Assembly: GCF_000732925.1 (NCBI RefSeq) | Contig: NZ_CP008953.1 | Coordinates: forward strand, 4,650,001-4,714,000 | From: Amycolatopsis japonica | GTDB taxonomy: Bacteria > Actinomycetota > Actinomycetes > Mycobacteriales > Pseudonocardiaceae | DNA length: 64,000 bases | Reading direction: 5' to 3' | Part shown: in pieces, positions 27,232-35,764 of the stretch | Position numbering within the stretch: the stretch's first letter is position 1 | Layout: the number at the start of each line of letters is the position of its first letter | The notes under the pieces: generated by a model | Database searches by the model: none | Told to the model about the DNA's origin: nothing | What the model saw: only the letters and a program-made list of their open reading frames with translations | Made by a program: the position numbers and the translations under genes

Positions 27232-27870
27232 TCACATCCGGAGTTTCGCGAGCTGAGCGGCCAGATCGGCGAGGCCGTCGGCATGGAAGTCGAACCGGTC
27301 CGTCTCGGTCGGCGGGTCACCGACGGGCCTGGCGACGTAGGCGGTCCGGAGACCGACGCTCTGCGCTCCCCTCAGGTCCCACGCGTGGGCGGCGACCATC
27401 AGCAGCCGCTCCGGCTTCGTTTCGGCCAGGTCGACGGCCAGTTCGTAGACCGCCGGGTCCGGCTTGTAGGTCTGTGCGTCCTCGGCGGAGAGCGCTTGAT
27501 GCCACCGGAGGCCGGCGTGGGCGTTGATCCGGAGGAGGCTCGTCCGGCTGGCGTTCGAGAGTCCGATCAGCGTGTGATGCTCAGCGAGCTTCGCCAGTCC
27601 TTCGACGGAGTCGGGCCACGGCGACAGCTTCGGCACCACGTCCGTCTTTGTGGTGAGCTGGGCTGCTTCGCGGTCGAGAACGTCACTCGGGGCGTACGGC
27701 CGCTCCCCCGCGACGATGCGCCGCTGCTCGGTCTCGACGTGGCTCTGCCACAGCCTGACCAGCTCGTCGGCGTCGGCATCCGGCGCGGCCTCCCGGACGG
27801 CCGCGCGGATCCCGGCCGGCTCGTCGACGAGCGTGCCGAGGATGTCGAACACCAACGCGTCGATCTCCAC
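27232..27870 (-). CDS. HAD hydrolase, haloacid dehalogenase type II-like
   Basis: 212 aa. It has HAD motif I FDILGTLVD with the nucleophilic Asp, motif II in GLSNAS, the Lys of motif III in YKPDP, and motif IV around AAHAWDLRGAQSVG. The AHAWDLxGA signature is typical of L-2-haloacid dehalogenases. It may equally act on a phosphorylated metabolite. It is divergent from the CGNR gene across a 64-bp gap with a GGTTAACC palindrome. Confidence 0.88.
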   Translation of the reverse strand: MEIDALVFDILGTLVDEPAGIRAAVREAAPDADADELVRLWQSHVETEQRRIVAGERPYAPSDVLDREAAQLTTKTDVVPKLSPWPDSVEGLAKLAEHHTLIGLSNASRTSLLRINAHAGLRWHQALSAEDAQTYKPDPAVYELAVDLAETKPERLLMVAAHAWDLRGAQSVGLRTAYVARPVGDPPTETDRFDFHADGLADLAAQLAKLRM

Positions 27871-27899
27871 GGTGAACCTCCCAGTAAGGGTTAAAGTGT

Positions 27900-27909
27900 C
27901 GGTTAACCG
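27900..27909. promoter_or_regulatory. CGGTTAACCG palindrome between HAD and CGNR genes
   Basis: A perfect 10-bp palindrome lies in the 64-bp divergent gap. A further GGGTTAA half (27888-27894) lies 6 bp upstream. A possible operator, perhaps for the CGNR protein itself. Confidence 0.4.
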
Positions 27910-27934
27910 CGAACGTACGAGAGGTCGGTAAGGG

Positions 27935-28495
27935 ATGCAAGTAGCGTTAGACGATTACGTCCGGGCGGCGGGCGTCGCGACCGATCTGGTCAACACGGCG
28001 CCTGAGGTGTGGCACGGCGAAGACAAGCTGCCCGACCTGGACTCTCTTGCCGCCTTCGCTGAGCTGCACTCGATCCCCGTGAACACGCGGCCCAGTGACC
28101 TGCGCGCCGTTCACCGGCTGCGCGCCACAGTGCGCGATCTGATCGACCATCCGACCCGGGACCGCCTCGTCACCGGCGCTACCGCGCTCACCTCGTCGAT
28201 CGGTGAGGTCTCCCTCGATGCCACCTCAGGACGCGCTCGATGGACCGTTTCGCTCCGGCAGGGCGCGACCGTCGCCGACGCGCTTTCCTTGATCTGCGGT
28301 GTCGGAATACTCGGCGTCGTCCAGTCCCTCGACGTGGCACGGTTCCGCGCCTGTGGCGCGCCGACTTGCCGAGGTGTCTTCATCGACACGACGCGTCCCG
28401 GACGGCGGCGCTATTGTATGCCAGGACTCTGCGGGAACCGCGTCAACGTGGCGAATCACCGGGCGCGTAAGGCGTCCGTGCTTCACGACGCTTGA
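27935..28495 (+). CDS. CGNR zinc finger (ABATE domain) regulator
   Basis: 186 aa. The N-terminal ABATE domain (LVNTAPEVWHG..., LRAVHRLRATVRDLI) is followed by a C-terminal zinc finger built from FRACGAPTCRGVFID and RRYCMPGLCGNRVNVANHR, with the family's CGNR signature. Such proteins are predicted stress-related transcription factors in actinobacteria. It faces the HAD gene and probably autoregulates through the palindrome between them. Confidence 0.9.
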   Translation: MQVALDDYVRAAGVATDLVNTAPEVWHGEDKLPDLDSLAAFAELHSIPVNTRPSDLRAVHRLRATVRDLIDHPTRDRLVTGATALTSSIGEVSLDATSGRARWTVSLRQGATVADALSLICGVGILGVVQSLDVARFRACGAPTCRGVFIDTTRPGRRRYCMPGLCGNRVNVANHRARKASVLHDA

Positions 28496-28598
28496 GCCGT
28501 ACGACAAAGGCAGCGAGATCGCGCTGGGTGCGGCTGTCGGCAGGCAACCTGAAGAACCTCGCGAGCGTGCTCCAGGTGAGACTGAACGAGGGGAAACC

Positions 28599-29594
28599 AT
28601 GAACCGCATCCAGAAGGCTTTCCTGGCCGCCATAGTGGCTTTGGCTCCGATGTTCACGGTCGCGTCGGGCACCGCCGGGGCGTACGAGGCCGGTGACTGC
28701 ACGTGGACACAGGCCACGCTTCCGCTACCCGCAGGACACTCCCAGGCATACGTCTCCACCGCCGCGAATGGCGGATGGTTCGCAGGCAGCAGTTCCTTCG
28801 GCGGCACGATCCGCTGGCACGACGGTGTGGCCGAAGACCTTGGCCGGGCGTTCGGCAGGAAAACCGAACCGACCGACATCAACTCCACGGGCACCGTGGT
28901 CGGAATGACCTATGCCAACAGCCGCGAAGCCGACGCGGTGGTCTATCGGAACGGCCGGTTCACCGCTCTTCCGATACCGCCCGGCCACCGGACGGCACGA
29001 GCACTCGCCGTCAACGACGCCGGTGACGTCGTCGGGACCGCGCTCGGCCTCGGCGACACCTTCGACCTGACGATCTGGCCGGCCGCCTCGCCTGGCACAG
29101 TGCTGACGATCAATCCCGATCCCAGTGTCTACGGCTACGTCAGCCCGGTCGAGATCGACGAGCAGGGCCGCATCCTGATCCGCGCGAGCGCCTCCGAGAC
29201 CGACTTCTTCGTGCGCTATCCGGACGGGACGATGACCAAGCTCGCCTTGGGCACCGAATACGTCACCGCGTTCCGCAACGGCCGTATCGCGGGCGAGACG
29301 TACGAGAATGAGCAATTCGTGACCACCGAATGGGACTTGACCGGCACGGTCGTCCGCCGGCTTGACACTTGGGCCGCCGAACCCGCCGTCGATTCCGGGA
29401 CCCGGACGACCGGAACCTACCGGACCGCCGACAACGGTTACGCACTCGGAGTCTGGGAAAGCGGAGTCCTCACGCACACCCTCGTCACCAGTGGGGACTC
29501 CGGTGGCTTCGGCAGGCCGGTGATCACCGACGACGGTGTCATCGCGTCCATCGGCCCCACGCTTATGACCTTCCACCACAGCTGTCCCGCATGA
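28599..29594 (+). CDS. Secreted protein with HAF/beta-propeller-like repeats
   Basis: 331 aa. A signal peptide (MNRIQKAF... ending ASGTAGA, about 1-28) leads into repeats of the type DINSTGTVVGMTY, AVNDAGDVVGTAL and EIDEQGRILIRAS. These resemble the HAF repeats of extracellular proteins and suggest a beta-propeller-like fold. The ATG at 28599 follows GAGGGGAA. Function unknown. It lies in the same direction as the CGNR gene, 103 bp downstream, with no visible terminator between. Confidence 0.78.
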   Translation: MNRIQKAFLAAIVALAPMFTVASGTAGAYEAGDCTWTQATLPLPAGHSQAYVSTAANGGWFAGSSSFGGTIRWHDGVAEDLGRAFGRKTEPTDINSTGTVVGMTYANSREADAVVYRNGRFTALPIPPGHRTARALAVNDAGDVVGTALGLGDTFDLTIWPAASPGTVLTINPDPSVYGYVSPVEIDEQGRILIRASASETDFFVRYPDGTMTKLALGTEYVTAFRNGRIAGETYENEQFVTTEWDLTGTVVRRLDTWAAEPAVDSGTRTTGTYRTADNGYALGVWESGVLTHTLVTSGDSGGFGRPVITDDGVIASIGPTLMTFHHSCPA

Positions 29595-29621
29595 TTCGGA
29601 CTCCCCAGGTGGCGCCACCCG

Positions 29622-30488
29622 TCACGGGCCTCGCCGGCCGCGAAAGTTCCGCGGTCGTGGCCAGCCCCATGCGATGTCGTCGACTGCGAGAAAGGGTTCG
29701 TCGACCACTGTGGCGGGGGTCAGACCGGTGAATGCCACGACGTCCCGGTGCAGGTGGGACTGGTCGGTGTAGCCGCCGTCAGCCGCGACTCCGGCCGCAC
29801 CCTGCCCCGCGACCAGGCGATGGACAGCGTGGTCGAAGCGGACAAGCTTCGCGGCACGCTTGGGCGGCAAGCCGATCTGTGACTGGAACCGGGACCATAG
29901 ACGTTTGCGGCTCCAGCCGAGTTCGGTCGCCAGGCGTTCGATCCGAACGGTGCCACGGCCGGCGCCGATTCGACGCCAGGCCCAGGCCACCTCCGGGTCG
30001 ACCCGCGGCGTCGCCGCACAGCGACGGGCGAGCCACGCGTCGGTCAACGTGAAGCGGTCCTCCCACGAGGAAAGCTCGCCCAGTCGGTCGCTGATCCGTG
30101 CTGCCTCCCGGCCGAACAGGTCGTCGAGAGTCACCACGGCATCGCCCAGGTCGGTGGTACCCAGAACCGCGTGTGCGACCACCGGTGACAGGCGCACCTG
30201 CAGGGCTTCGAAGGCATCCGCCTGCAGTCCGCGGAGGGCGTCGCCGAACCCGAGCCCGGTGGCGAAACTGCCCTGCTGCCGACGCCCGGTCGCATCCTCC
30301 ACGGCGATCGTGCCGCCGAACACCAGAACCAGGGTGACGGTCGGGTGCGGAATCAACCGGAGGCCGGGCGGGGTGATGCCGCGGTCACCGAACCCGGCCA
30401 TGGCGACCCCGGGCACACTGCTGGGCCGGTTCGGGCAGGTGATGTCCCACAACACCGCGTCGTCCCGTTCGGACAGGCCGGACCCCAT
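29622..30488 (-). CDS. AraC family transcriptional regulator
   Basis: 288 aa. The N-terminal half is a sensing domain (LRLIPHPTVTLVLVFGGTIAV). The C-terminal half has two AraC helix-turn-helix motifs: IERLATELGWSRKRLWSRFQSQIGLPPKRAAKLVRF, then GVAADGGYTDQSHLHRDVVAFTGLTP. It is divergent from the alpha/beta hydrolase at 30566, its probable target; the gap is 77 bp. Confidence 0.9.
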   Translation of the reverse strand: MGSGLSERDDAVLWDITCPNRPSSVPGVAMAGFGDRGITPPGLRLIPHPTVTLVLVFGGTIAVEDATGRRQQGSFATGLGFGDALRGLQADAFEALQVRLSPVVAHAVLGTTDLGDAVVTLDDLFGREAARISDRLGELSSWEDRFTLTDAWLARRCAATPRVDPEVAWAWRRIGAGRGTVRIERLATELGWSRKRLWSRFQSQIGLPPKRAAKLVRFDHAVHRLVAGQGAAGVAADGGYTDQSHLHRDVVAFTGLTPATVVDEPFLAVDDIAWGWPRPRNFRGRRGP

Positions 30489-30565
30489 TCCGCCATGCTA
30501 CGCACACCGGCCGCGCGGAACATTTGTCCAAGCCTGCGGCGCGCACCGGCGGTGACAGTGCATGC

Positions 30566-31375
30566 ATGACTGTTTCCAACGGCAAGGCTCTGGACGGCGG
30601 CGAGATCCACGTGTGCCAGGACGGCCCGCGTGGCGCCCCAGCGCTCCTGCTCATCCACGGGACCGCCGCGTCGGCCCGCTCGTGGGAGCCGATGGTGCCA
30701 CTGTTGACCGGATCCCATCACGTCATCCGGATCGATCTGCTCGGGTGCGGCCAGTCGGCCAAACCGGACGGTGAGAGTTATGCGGTCCCGGACCAGGCAC
30801 GCCGGGTCGGCGCGGTACTGGACGGGCTCGGCGTCGAACAGGTGGTCATCGTCGGCCACTCCAGTGGCGGGGCGGTCGCCACCGCCCTCGCCGAGCAACG
30901 GCCCGATCTGGTGACCGCGCTGGTGTTCATCAACACCGGCCCCGGCATGGCCGCCTATATCGCGAAGGAGGTCCCCATCCGGGCGGCGTCGTGGGCGGAT
31001 CTGACCGACGATCAGATCCGCAAGGCCATGAGCGACGGATTCCGCCCCGGCTTCGAGATCCCCCGGTCTTATGTGGACCAGTTCCGCGACATCGACTTCG
31101 CCGTGTTCGGCGCGATATCGCAGGCGATCCGCGCGTATCTGGACGAGCGGACACTCCCGGAACGGCTGGCGCCGCTCGGCAAACCGCTGCTGGTGCTCTT
31201 CGGCGAGGAGGACCGCAGGTGGCGCCCGTCATCCGCCGGCGACTACCGCGCTGTTCCCGGCGCGACAGTCGAGATGCTGCCCGGTGTCGGCCATTCGCCC
31301 AACCTCGAGGATCCGCCGCGTACCGCCAGGCCCCTCTTGGCCTTCACGGCTAACCATGCCCCGCAGGCCGGTTAA
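30566..31375 (+). CDS. Alpha/beta hydrolase
   Basis: 269 aa. It has an HGTAAS oxyanion motif after strand 3, GHSSGG nucleophile elbow, acid in LFGEEDRRW and His in GVGHSPNLE. The size and motifs fit esterases or C-C hydrolases of the HsaD/proline-iminopeptidase-like group. The start at 30566 is the second ATG of the local CATGCATGAC sequence that opens a plausible N-terminus. It is probably controlled by the divergent AraC gene. Degraded genes begin 5 bp after its stop. Confidence 0.85.
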   Translation: MTVSNGKALDGGEIHVCQDGPRGAPALLLIHGTAASARSWEPMVPLLTGSHHVIRIDLLGCGQSAKPDGESYAVPDQARRVGAVLDGLGVEQVVIVGHSSGGAVATALAEQRPDLVTALVFINTGPGMAAYIAKEVPIRAASWADLTDDQIRKAMSDGFRPGFEIPRSYVDQFRDIDFAVFGAISQAIRAYLDERTLPERLAPLGKPLLVLFGEEDRRWRPSSAGDYRAVPGATVEMLPGVGHSPNLEDPPRTARPLLAFTANHAPQAG

Positions 31376-31379
31376 GTGC

Positions 31380-31575
31380 ATGCGGATTCTCATCTCCGGC
31401 GCCAGCGTCGCCGGCCCCGGTGCTGGCGTACTGGCTCACCCGGCACGGCTTCTCCGTCACCGTCGTCGAGCGCGCGCCGGCGCTGCGCAAGACCGGCGGG
31501 CACGCGGTCGATCTGTACCGGCCCGCGATGAACATCTCGGAGAAGATCGGCGTACGTGCGAACCGGAATCGGTGA
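31380..31575 (+). pseudogene. FAD-dependent monooxygenase remnant (N-terminus only, frameshifted)
   Basis: The ATG at 31380 opens MRILISGASVAGP, the dinucleotide-binding GxSxxG start of aromatic-ring FAD monooxygenases. After one extra C in the CCCC run near 31418, the +1 frame continues as LAYWLTRHGFSVTVVERAP and GGHAVDLYRPA before a stop at 31575. So only about 64 of the usual ~380 codons survive, with a frameshift as well. It was probably co-transcribed with the hydrolase. Confidence 0.7.
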
Positions 31576-31576
31576 C

Positions 31577-31792
31577 CCTCGAGCGTTGCTGGCCGGTGCC
31601 AGATCGTTCTGGCGAACCAGGGAACTCCTTGGCGTCATCGTCTGGATGCGTCGCCACAACGAGCGAAATCCGGTAGATCCGGTCCGCATCGCCAACATGG
31701 CCGGGATTTCACAGGTGGCGTCTCTGCCATACGGTGAACGGCAGGACGCCTATCTGCTGGATCTTCGTGCCACGAGCCATAGAGCACCATGA
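31577..31792 (+). pseudogene. Erythromycin-esterase-like fragment
   Basis: A short open stretch containing SFWRTRELLGVIVWMRRHN followed by PVRIANMAGIS. It resembles the internal W.TREV..LV.WMR.HN region of erythromycin esterase family proteins, but start, active-site histidines and most of the gene are absent. A short tail (GERQDAYLLDLR) may come from further along the same gene, implying an internal deletion. Weak but suggestive. Confidence 0.4.
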
Positions 31793-31814
31793 CAGTTGAC
31801 TGGAAGCAGCCGCG

Positions 31815-32417
31815 TCAGCACACCACAATCTCCCCTCGGGCGGTGGCGATCCCCACGGCCGCAAGGCGTGGCTCACCGCCGACCAGGCGCAGCGGCACAT
31901 CGACCTCGCCCACCCACCGGCGCGCATCGGACTCATCGCCGCCGACTTCGAGGTACGTCACTCGGCCGGGCGCGCAGTCATGCGCCGCCTCCGTATAAGC
32001 GCGTTGCCATCCCGCTACGCGCCCGGCGCGCGCGACGTCGTATTCGATGAAGAACGGCCGACTCTGTTCCACCTCGCCAAGCAAACGCCACCGCCCGGTG
32101 TCTCCACCGCCGCTCACCGGCTCGACATCCCAACCTGCTGCACGGGCATCGAGATCGTCCGGCTCGACCGCCCAGGTGAACAGGCGGTCTTCTGCCGCGG
32201 TGACGGCCGCCAAACGCGCCGCGGCCTTACTCGCATCGGCATCCGTCACGGTGACGAGTTCCAGATACACCGGCGGTGCGAGAGGAACAATCGCGTTGGC
32301 GACCCCCGAAACCGGCGATCCGCCAGGCACAGTTCCCAAACCCCACTCGCGACGCAACCGGTCCGCCGCCTCCTCGAGATCGCGCACTCCCAGAAGAACA
32401 TGATCAAGAAAGTTCAT
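31815..32417 (-). CDS. VOC/glyoxalase-like protein
   Basis: 200 aa. It begins MNFLDHVLLGVRDLEEAADRL, the standard start of a glyoxalase-like (VOC) module, with a second half-module later (PGRVTYLEVGGDESDARRW). The Glu in PVYLELVTV and the first His could form the metal site. The substrate is unknown. It appears intact although neighbours on both sides are broken. Confidence 0.8.
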   Translation of the reverse strand: MNFLDHVLLGVRDLEEAADRLRREWGLGTVPGGSPVSGVANAIVPLAPPVYLELVTVTDADASKAAARLAAVTAAEDRLFTWAVEPDDLDARAAGWDVEPVSGGGDTGRWRLLGEVEQSRPFFIEYDVARAGRVAGWQRAYTEAAHDCAPGRVTYLEVGGDESDARRWVGEVDVPLRLVGGEPRLAAVGIATARGEIVVC

Positions 32418-32613
32418 TCTGCGAACAGTAGCCAGTCGGGACGGGACGCCACCAAGCGCGCAATGGGCTACGTCACGCAGGCCGGCCGAAATCCGGCATT
32501 CCCGTTCGAGACACGGCGGCTCCTGATCACTCGTCAGGCTGACTCCGTTTGTGTCGCGGACCGTGTGGCACTGGACTGGTCACACATATCCAGCCTCCAA
32601 AGGACGGAAGGAC

Positions 32614-33294
32614 ATGATCATGTTCGGCTGCTCACGCCGCAGGCTGGCCGGGGTACTGATTTCCACGGCCGCGGCTGTCCTGTCGGCCTGCCCGGTCGTC
32701 TCCGCGGCGCCGTCCGCGGTCGGTGTGGCGCAGCAGCCGGCGGTGAACGGCGGCGATGCGATGTACACGGTCTCGCCGGGACCCGGCCGTGAACCGTACT
32801 ATTGCTCAGCGGGGTTCGCGATCCTCGTCAAGGATGTCCGGTACATCCTCACGGCCGGGCACTGCACCGAACACGGGCTGGACTGGCAAGGTATCGGCCC
32901 CAGCGTGGACACCCATTTCCCGGTGACCGATTACGGCCGTGTCCGGGACCTTTCCGGCTCAGGGCACAGCCGGGTCGACCTCTACGACGGCAGCACCCAG
33001 CGGATCCTGCGCGCGGGCACTCCACAGGTGGGACAACGGGTGTGCAAAAGCGGCATGACCACGAAGAAGACGTGCGGGAAGGTCCTCGGTCTCAACCAGA
33101 CCGTGAACTTCGGCGGTGGCAAACAGGTTGTCGGGACGATCGCCACCGACATCCCCATCGGGATCGGCGACAGCGGCGGCCCGCTGTTCTACGCCGGCGT
33201 CGGCTACGGAGTGCTGTCCGGCGGGAACAGCCAAGTCAGCTTCTTCCAGCCACTACGCTCCGTGCTCACCGCCTACGGCGCCACCCTCGCCTGA
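32614..33294 (+). CDS. Secreted trypsin-like serine protease, S1 (streptogrisin/alpha-lytic type)
   Basis: 226 aa. N-terminal export signal (CSRRRLAGVLISTAAAVLSAC...), then a compact S1 domain with LTAGHC (His), a likely Asp in HSRVDLYDG and GDSGGP (Ser). LSAC near residue 31 matches a lipobox, so lipoprotein anchoring is possible; cleavage after VSAA is the alternative. No long pro-region is seen, unlike classic streptogrisins. The ATG at 32614 follows GGAAGGAC. Conserved Cys pairs suggest disulfides. Confidence 0.85.
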   Translation: MIMFGCSRRRLAGVLISTAAAVLSACPVVSAAPSAVGVAQQPAVNGGDAMYTVSPGPGREPYYCSAGFAILVKDVRYILTAGHCTEHGLDWQGIGPSVDTHFPVTDYGRVRDLSGSGHSRVDLYDGSTQRILRAGTPQVGQRVCKSGMTTKKTCGKVLGLNQTVNFGGGKQVVGTIATDIPIGIGDSGGPLFYAGVGYGVLSGGNSQVSFFQPLRSVLTAYGATLA

Positions 33295-33341
33295 GGCACG
33301 ATCACCGAGCGGCAAGAACCTCGACCGACATCCGTGCGGAA

Positions 33342-33690
33342 CTAGCGCCAGCGCATCATGTAGGTGGGTCCGCTGTCGTCGTGGCGCGCATCGCGTTCGT
33401 CGAAACGCCATTGCGCGAACATCGTTCGTGCACTGGCGGGCGACGTGGTACCCCGCGTCCCACGCTTTCACGTAGAGACGCCAGGCTTCCTGTTCGAGCG
33501 CGAGAGTCTCGTCGTCGATCGGCCAGACGGAGAACTCATCACCGTCCCCGAACAAGGTATTCAGCCTGACGAAGTAGTGGGGAACTCCGCAGATGTCGGC
33601 GACACCGGCTTGCGGGCCGTCGTAGCGCTCGTTTTCCACGTGGACGTGTTCGAAGCCGATGGAGATCAGCTGCTCCCGCGTGGTGTAGCC
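33342..33690 (-). pseudogene. Broken gene of unknown family
   Basis: Protein-like sequence in the minus strand: GYTTREQLISIGFEHVHVEN, then FSVWPIDDETLALEQEAWRLYVKAWDAGYH. After about 33430 the plausible frame moves to one reading QWRFDERDARHDDSGPTYMMRW with a stop at 33342. No start codon in good context is visible. It may be a separate gene fused to the acetyltransferase remnant by deletion. Confidence 0.5.
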
Positions 33691-33699
33691 GCGGTCTTC

Positions 33700-34043
33700 C
33701 AGCGGAACGATCGGGACGGGGTACTCGGTGTACCGGCCGGCGACACGGAAACCGAGCCTGCGGTACACCGGCTCGTCCTCGGCGGACGCTCGGATCGCCA
33801 CGGTCGTATCCAGCGGCGCGAGCACTGTCCACAGTGGCCAAAGTCATCACGCCGCCGAATCCCCGGCGCCGAAAGGCGGGCAGAGTGGAGATGTCGTAGA
33901 TACCGGCGACCTCGGCTGTCGGCGATCACCAGGTCGTCGGTTTCCGTAACGGTCATCCCGCCGGTACAGCGATGCAGGTGGCAGGCATGTTCGGCGAAGT
34001 TCGCCTCGATGCGCTCCGTAAGCCCGGCATACATGGGGCTCAC
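33700..34043 (-). pseudogene. GNAT acetyltransferase remnant, multiple frameshifts
   Basis: The GTG at 34043 overlaps the stop of the VOC gene (GTGA). It opens MYAGLTERIEANFAEHACHLHR and VTETDDLVIADS, a normal start for this GNAT type. From there the frame shifts to EVAGIYDISTLPAFRRRGFGG (the acetyl-CoA loop RRRGFGG), and shifts again to TTVAIRASAEDEPVYRRLGF. A middle segment is missing as well. It was once translationally coupled to the VOC gene. Confidence 0.65.
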
Positions 34044-35029
34044 CGTACGGTCGTGGCCGACCCCTGACCAGCGGATTCTTCCGCTTGCCGGAAGGCGATC
34101 GCGGTGCCGAGCGCGGCGGTGGCCGGCACGAAGACATCTCCGGACGGCGTCCGCACCAGTGGAACCTTGTTATTACGCAACAGGTTCTCCGCGGCGGCCA
34201 GATCGTGGACGGCAACGGTGCACGAGACGAGGGCGGGCAGGGCGGGAGCCCGCTCGCCGGGAAACAGCGCGGCGAGACCGGACGCGGGCACGAGGGTCAG
34301 CGTCGCCCCATCGAGGTCGAAGACTCGGGAGGGCCCTTCCTTTCGGGGCGCCCGCCCCAGGTAACGCTCGTAGCGCGCCTGGACGGCATCCAGTTCGGCG
34401 TCGGCGGTACAGAGAACGGCATCGACGAGGCCGACCGCGCCGTTGGGGTGGTCGACCAGCCGAGTGGCCTGAACCCGTGGGTCCAGGTCCGCGACGACGC
34501 CGATCCTGCCTTCCGCCTCCAAGCCCGGCCGCGCGCCGTCGATCTCCAGATAGCGGACGGTCTCGACCTCGCCACCGGCCGGACGCCGCACCGTGTTCAC
34601 TCCGCCATGCCCTACGCCCGCGCCGGTCAACCGGGTGGCGGTGACGTCGATGTCGGACGAAGAGAACATCAGGATGTGCAAGCCCTCGAAGCGTTCCAGG
34701 CATTCCGCCAGGTTGGCGCGAGTGGTGTCGATCCGCTCCACCAGCGTCGGCAACACGTCGGGCGGGGCCTGCAGCGGGACGAGCCGGGCATCGGACGGTA
34801 CTTGGCCGTCGGCGGTGACGACCGTGGCCAGTTCGAGGAAGTCGCCCAGGAAGTCGGCGTGCGTGTTGGCGGCACCGAACGGCTCGGGCTCGCCCCCTTC
34901 CCGCGGTGGCATCGCGGGGTAACCGGGCGCGGGCGTGACGAAACCCAGACGCCGATAGAGATCGAGCGCCGCGGACATGTCGCGGACGACGTGACCGGCG
35001 TGGTGCAGGCGGGTGATCTCGGTGGCCAT
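34040..35029 (-). CDS. VOC family protein (glyoxalase/bleomycin-resistance fold)
   Basis: 329 aa with two VOC modules: ITRLHHAGHVVRDMSAALDLYRRLGF at the N-terminus, and VGLVDAVLCTADAELDAVQARYERYLGR in the second half. The His of HHAGHVV and Glu of FLELATV are candidate metal ligands. The start is ATG 35029 (GTG 35038 would add three residues). It is divergent from a TetR gene with a GACCA-AG-TGGTC palindrome between. The following gene (GNAT) is broken. Confidence 0.85.
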   Translation of the reverse strand: MATEITRLHHAGHVVRDMSAALDLYRRLGFVTPAPGYPAMPPREGGEPEPFGAANTHADFLGDFLELATVVTADGQVPSDARLVPLQAPPDVLPTLVERIDTTRANLAECLERFEGLHILMFSSSDIDVTATRLTGAGVGHGGVNTVRRPAGGEVETVRYLEIDGARPGLEAEGRIGVVADLDPRVQATRLVDHPNGAVGLVDAVLCTADAELDAVQARYERYLGRAPRKEGPSRVFDLDGATLTLVPASGLAALFPGERAPALPALVSCTVAVHDLAAAENLLRNNKVPLVRTPSGDVFVPATAALGTAIAFRQAEESAGQGSATTVR

Positions 35030-35050
35030 GGCGGCCACTGTAGAAGTAGC

Positions 35051-35066
35051 TCGACCAAGTGGTCAA
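35051..35066. promoter_or_regulatory. TetR operator candidate
   Basis: GACCA (35053-35057) and TGGTC (35060-35064) flank AG, with near-symmetric ends TC and AA. It sits in the 66-bp gap between the VOC gene and the tetR gene. Confidence 0.45.
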
Positions 35067-35095
35067 CCTATCTTGCCCGGGCGTACTGTCACGTG

Positions 35096-35701
35096 ATGAG
35101 CGCGGATCACATCGACGGCCGACGCGTCCGCTATCAGCATCGGCGGCCCGAACTACTCGAGGCCGTGACCGACCACGTCCTGTCGCACGGGCTGACCGGC
35201 CTGGCGATGCGGCCGTTGGCCGTGGCGGTCGGAGTCAGCCACGGGACGCTGCTGCATCACTTCGGCTCGAAGGAGAACCTCGTCACCGAGGTCATCGACC
35301 TCTTGCGCCAACGGCTGTCGGACGCGACGGGCCTGGCCGGCTCGCCCGCCCGTCTGACGAGCCTGCTCTCCTGGTGGCGAGACTCGACGACAGCGGAACG
35401 TCTGCCCGTCTACCGGTTGCTGTTCGAGGTCTTCGCTCAGGCGGCACGGGATCCCGACCGCTACGAGCGCTTCCGGCAGCAGGTCGTGCTGGACTCGTTG
35501 ACGCTGATGGAAGGTCTGGTCATCGCGGACGGGTGTCCACGTGAGCAAGCGCCTCTGGTGGCGACGATGATCGTGGCCCAGGCACGCGGCCTGCAGCTCG
35601 ACCTGCTCGCCACCGGTGACCGGGAACGCGTGGACCGCACCTTCACGTTGTTCGTGGATCTGATCGACCATCTCCTGCGAAGCCGGCCCGGCGAGCGCTG
35701 A
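35096..35701 (+). CDS. TetR family transcriptional regulator
   Basis: 201 aa. The HTH is GLAMRPLAVAVGVSHGTLLHHFGSKENLV (about 35-65). The C-terminal ligand domain is helical. The ATG at 35096 is used; a GTG directly before it is possible. It is divergent from the VOC gene, its probable target. Confidence 0.9.
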   Translation: MSADHIDGRRVRYQHRRPELLEAVTDHVLSHGLTGLAMRPLAVAVGVSHGTLLHHFGSKENLVTEVIDLLRQRLSDATGLAGSPARLTSLLSWWRDSTTAERLPVYRLLFEVFAQAARDPDRYERFRQQVVLDSLTLMEGLVIADGCPREQAPLVATMIVAQARGLQLDLLATGDRERVDRTFTLFVDLIDHLLRSRPGER

Positions 35702-35717
35702 TGCCGTGATGCGAACA

Positions 35718-35749
35718 GGGCCCTCCCCGGCAACCGCCGGAAAGGGCCC
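35718..35749. terminator. Bidirectional hairpin
   Basis: GGGCCCT and AGGGCCC enclose a second stem CCGGC/GCCGG. It lies between the convergent tetR (stop 35701) and protease (stop 35765) genes. Confidence 0.7.
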
Positions 35750-35764
35750 CGCCACAACCGAAAC

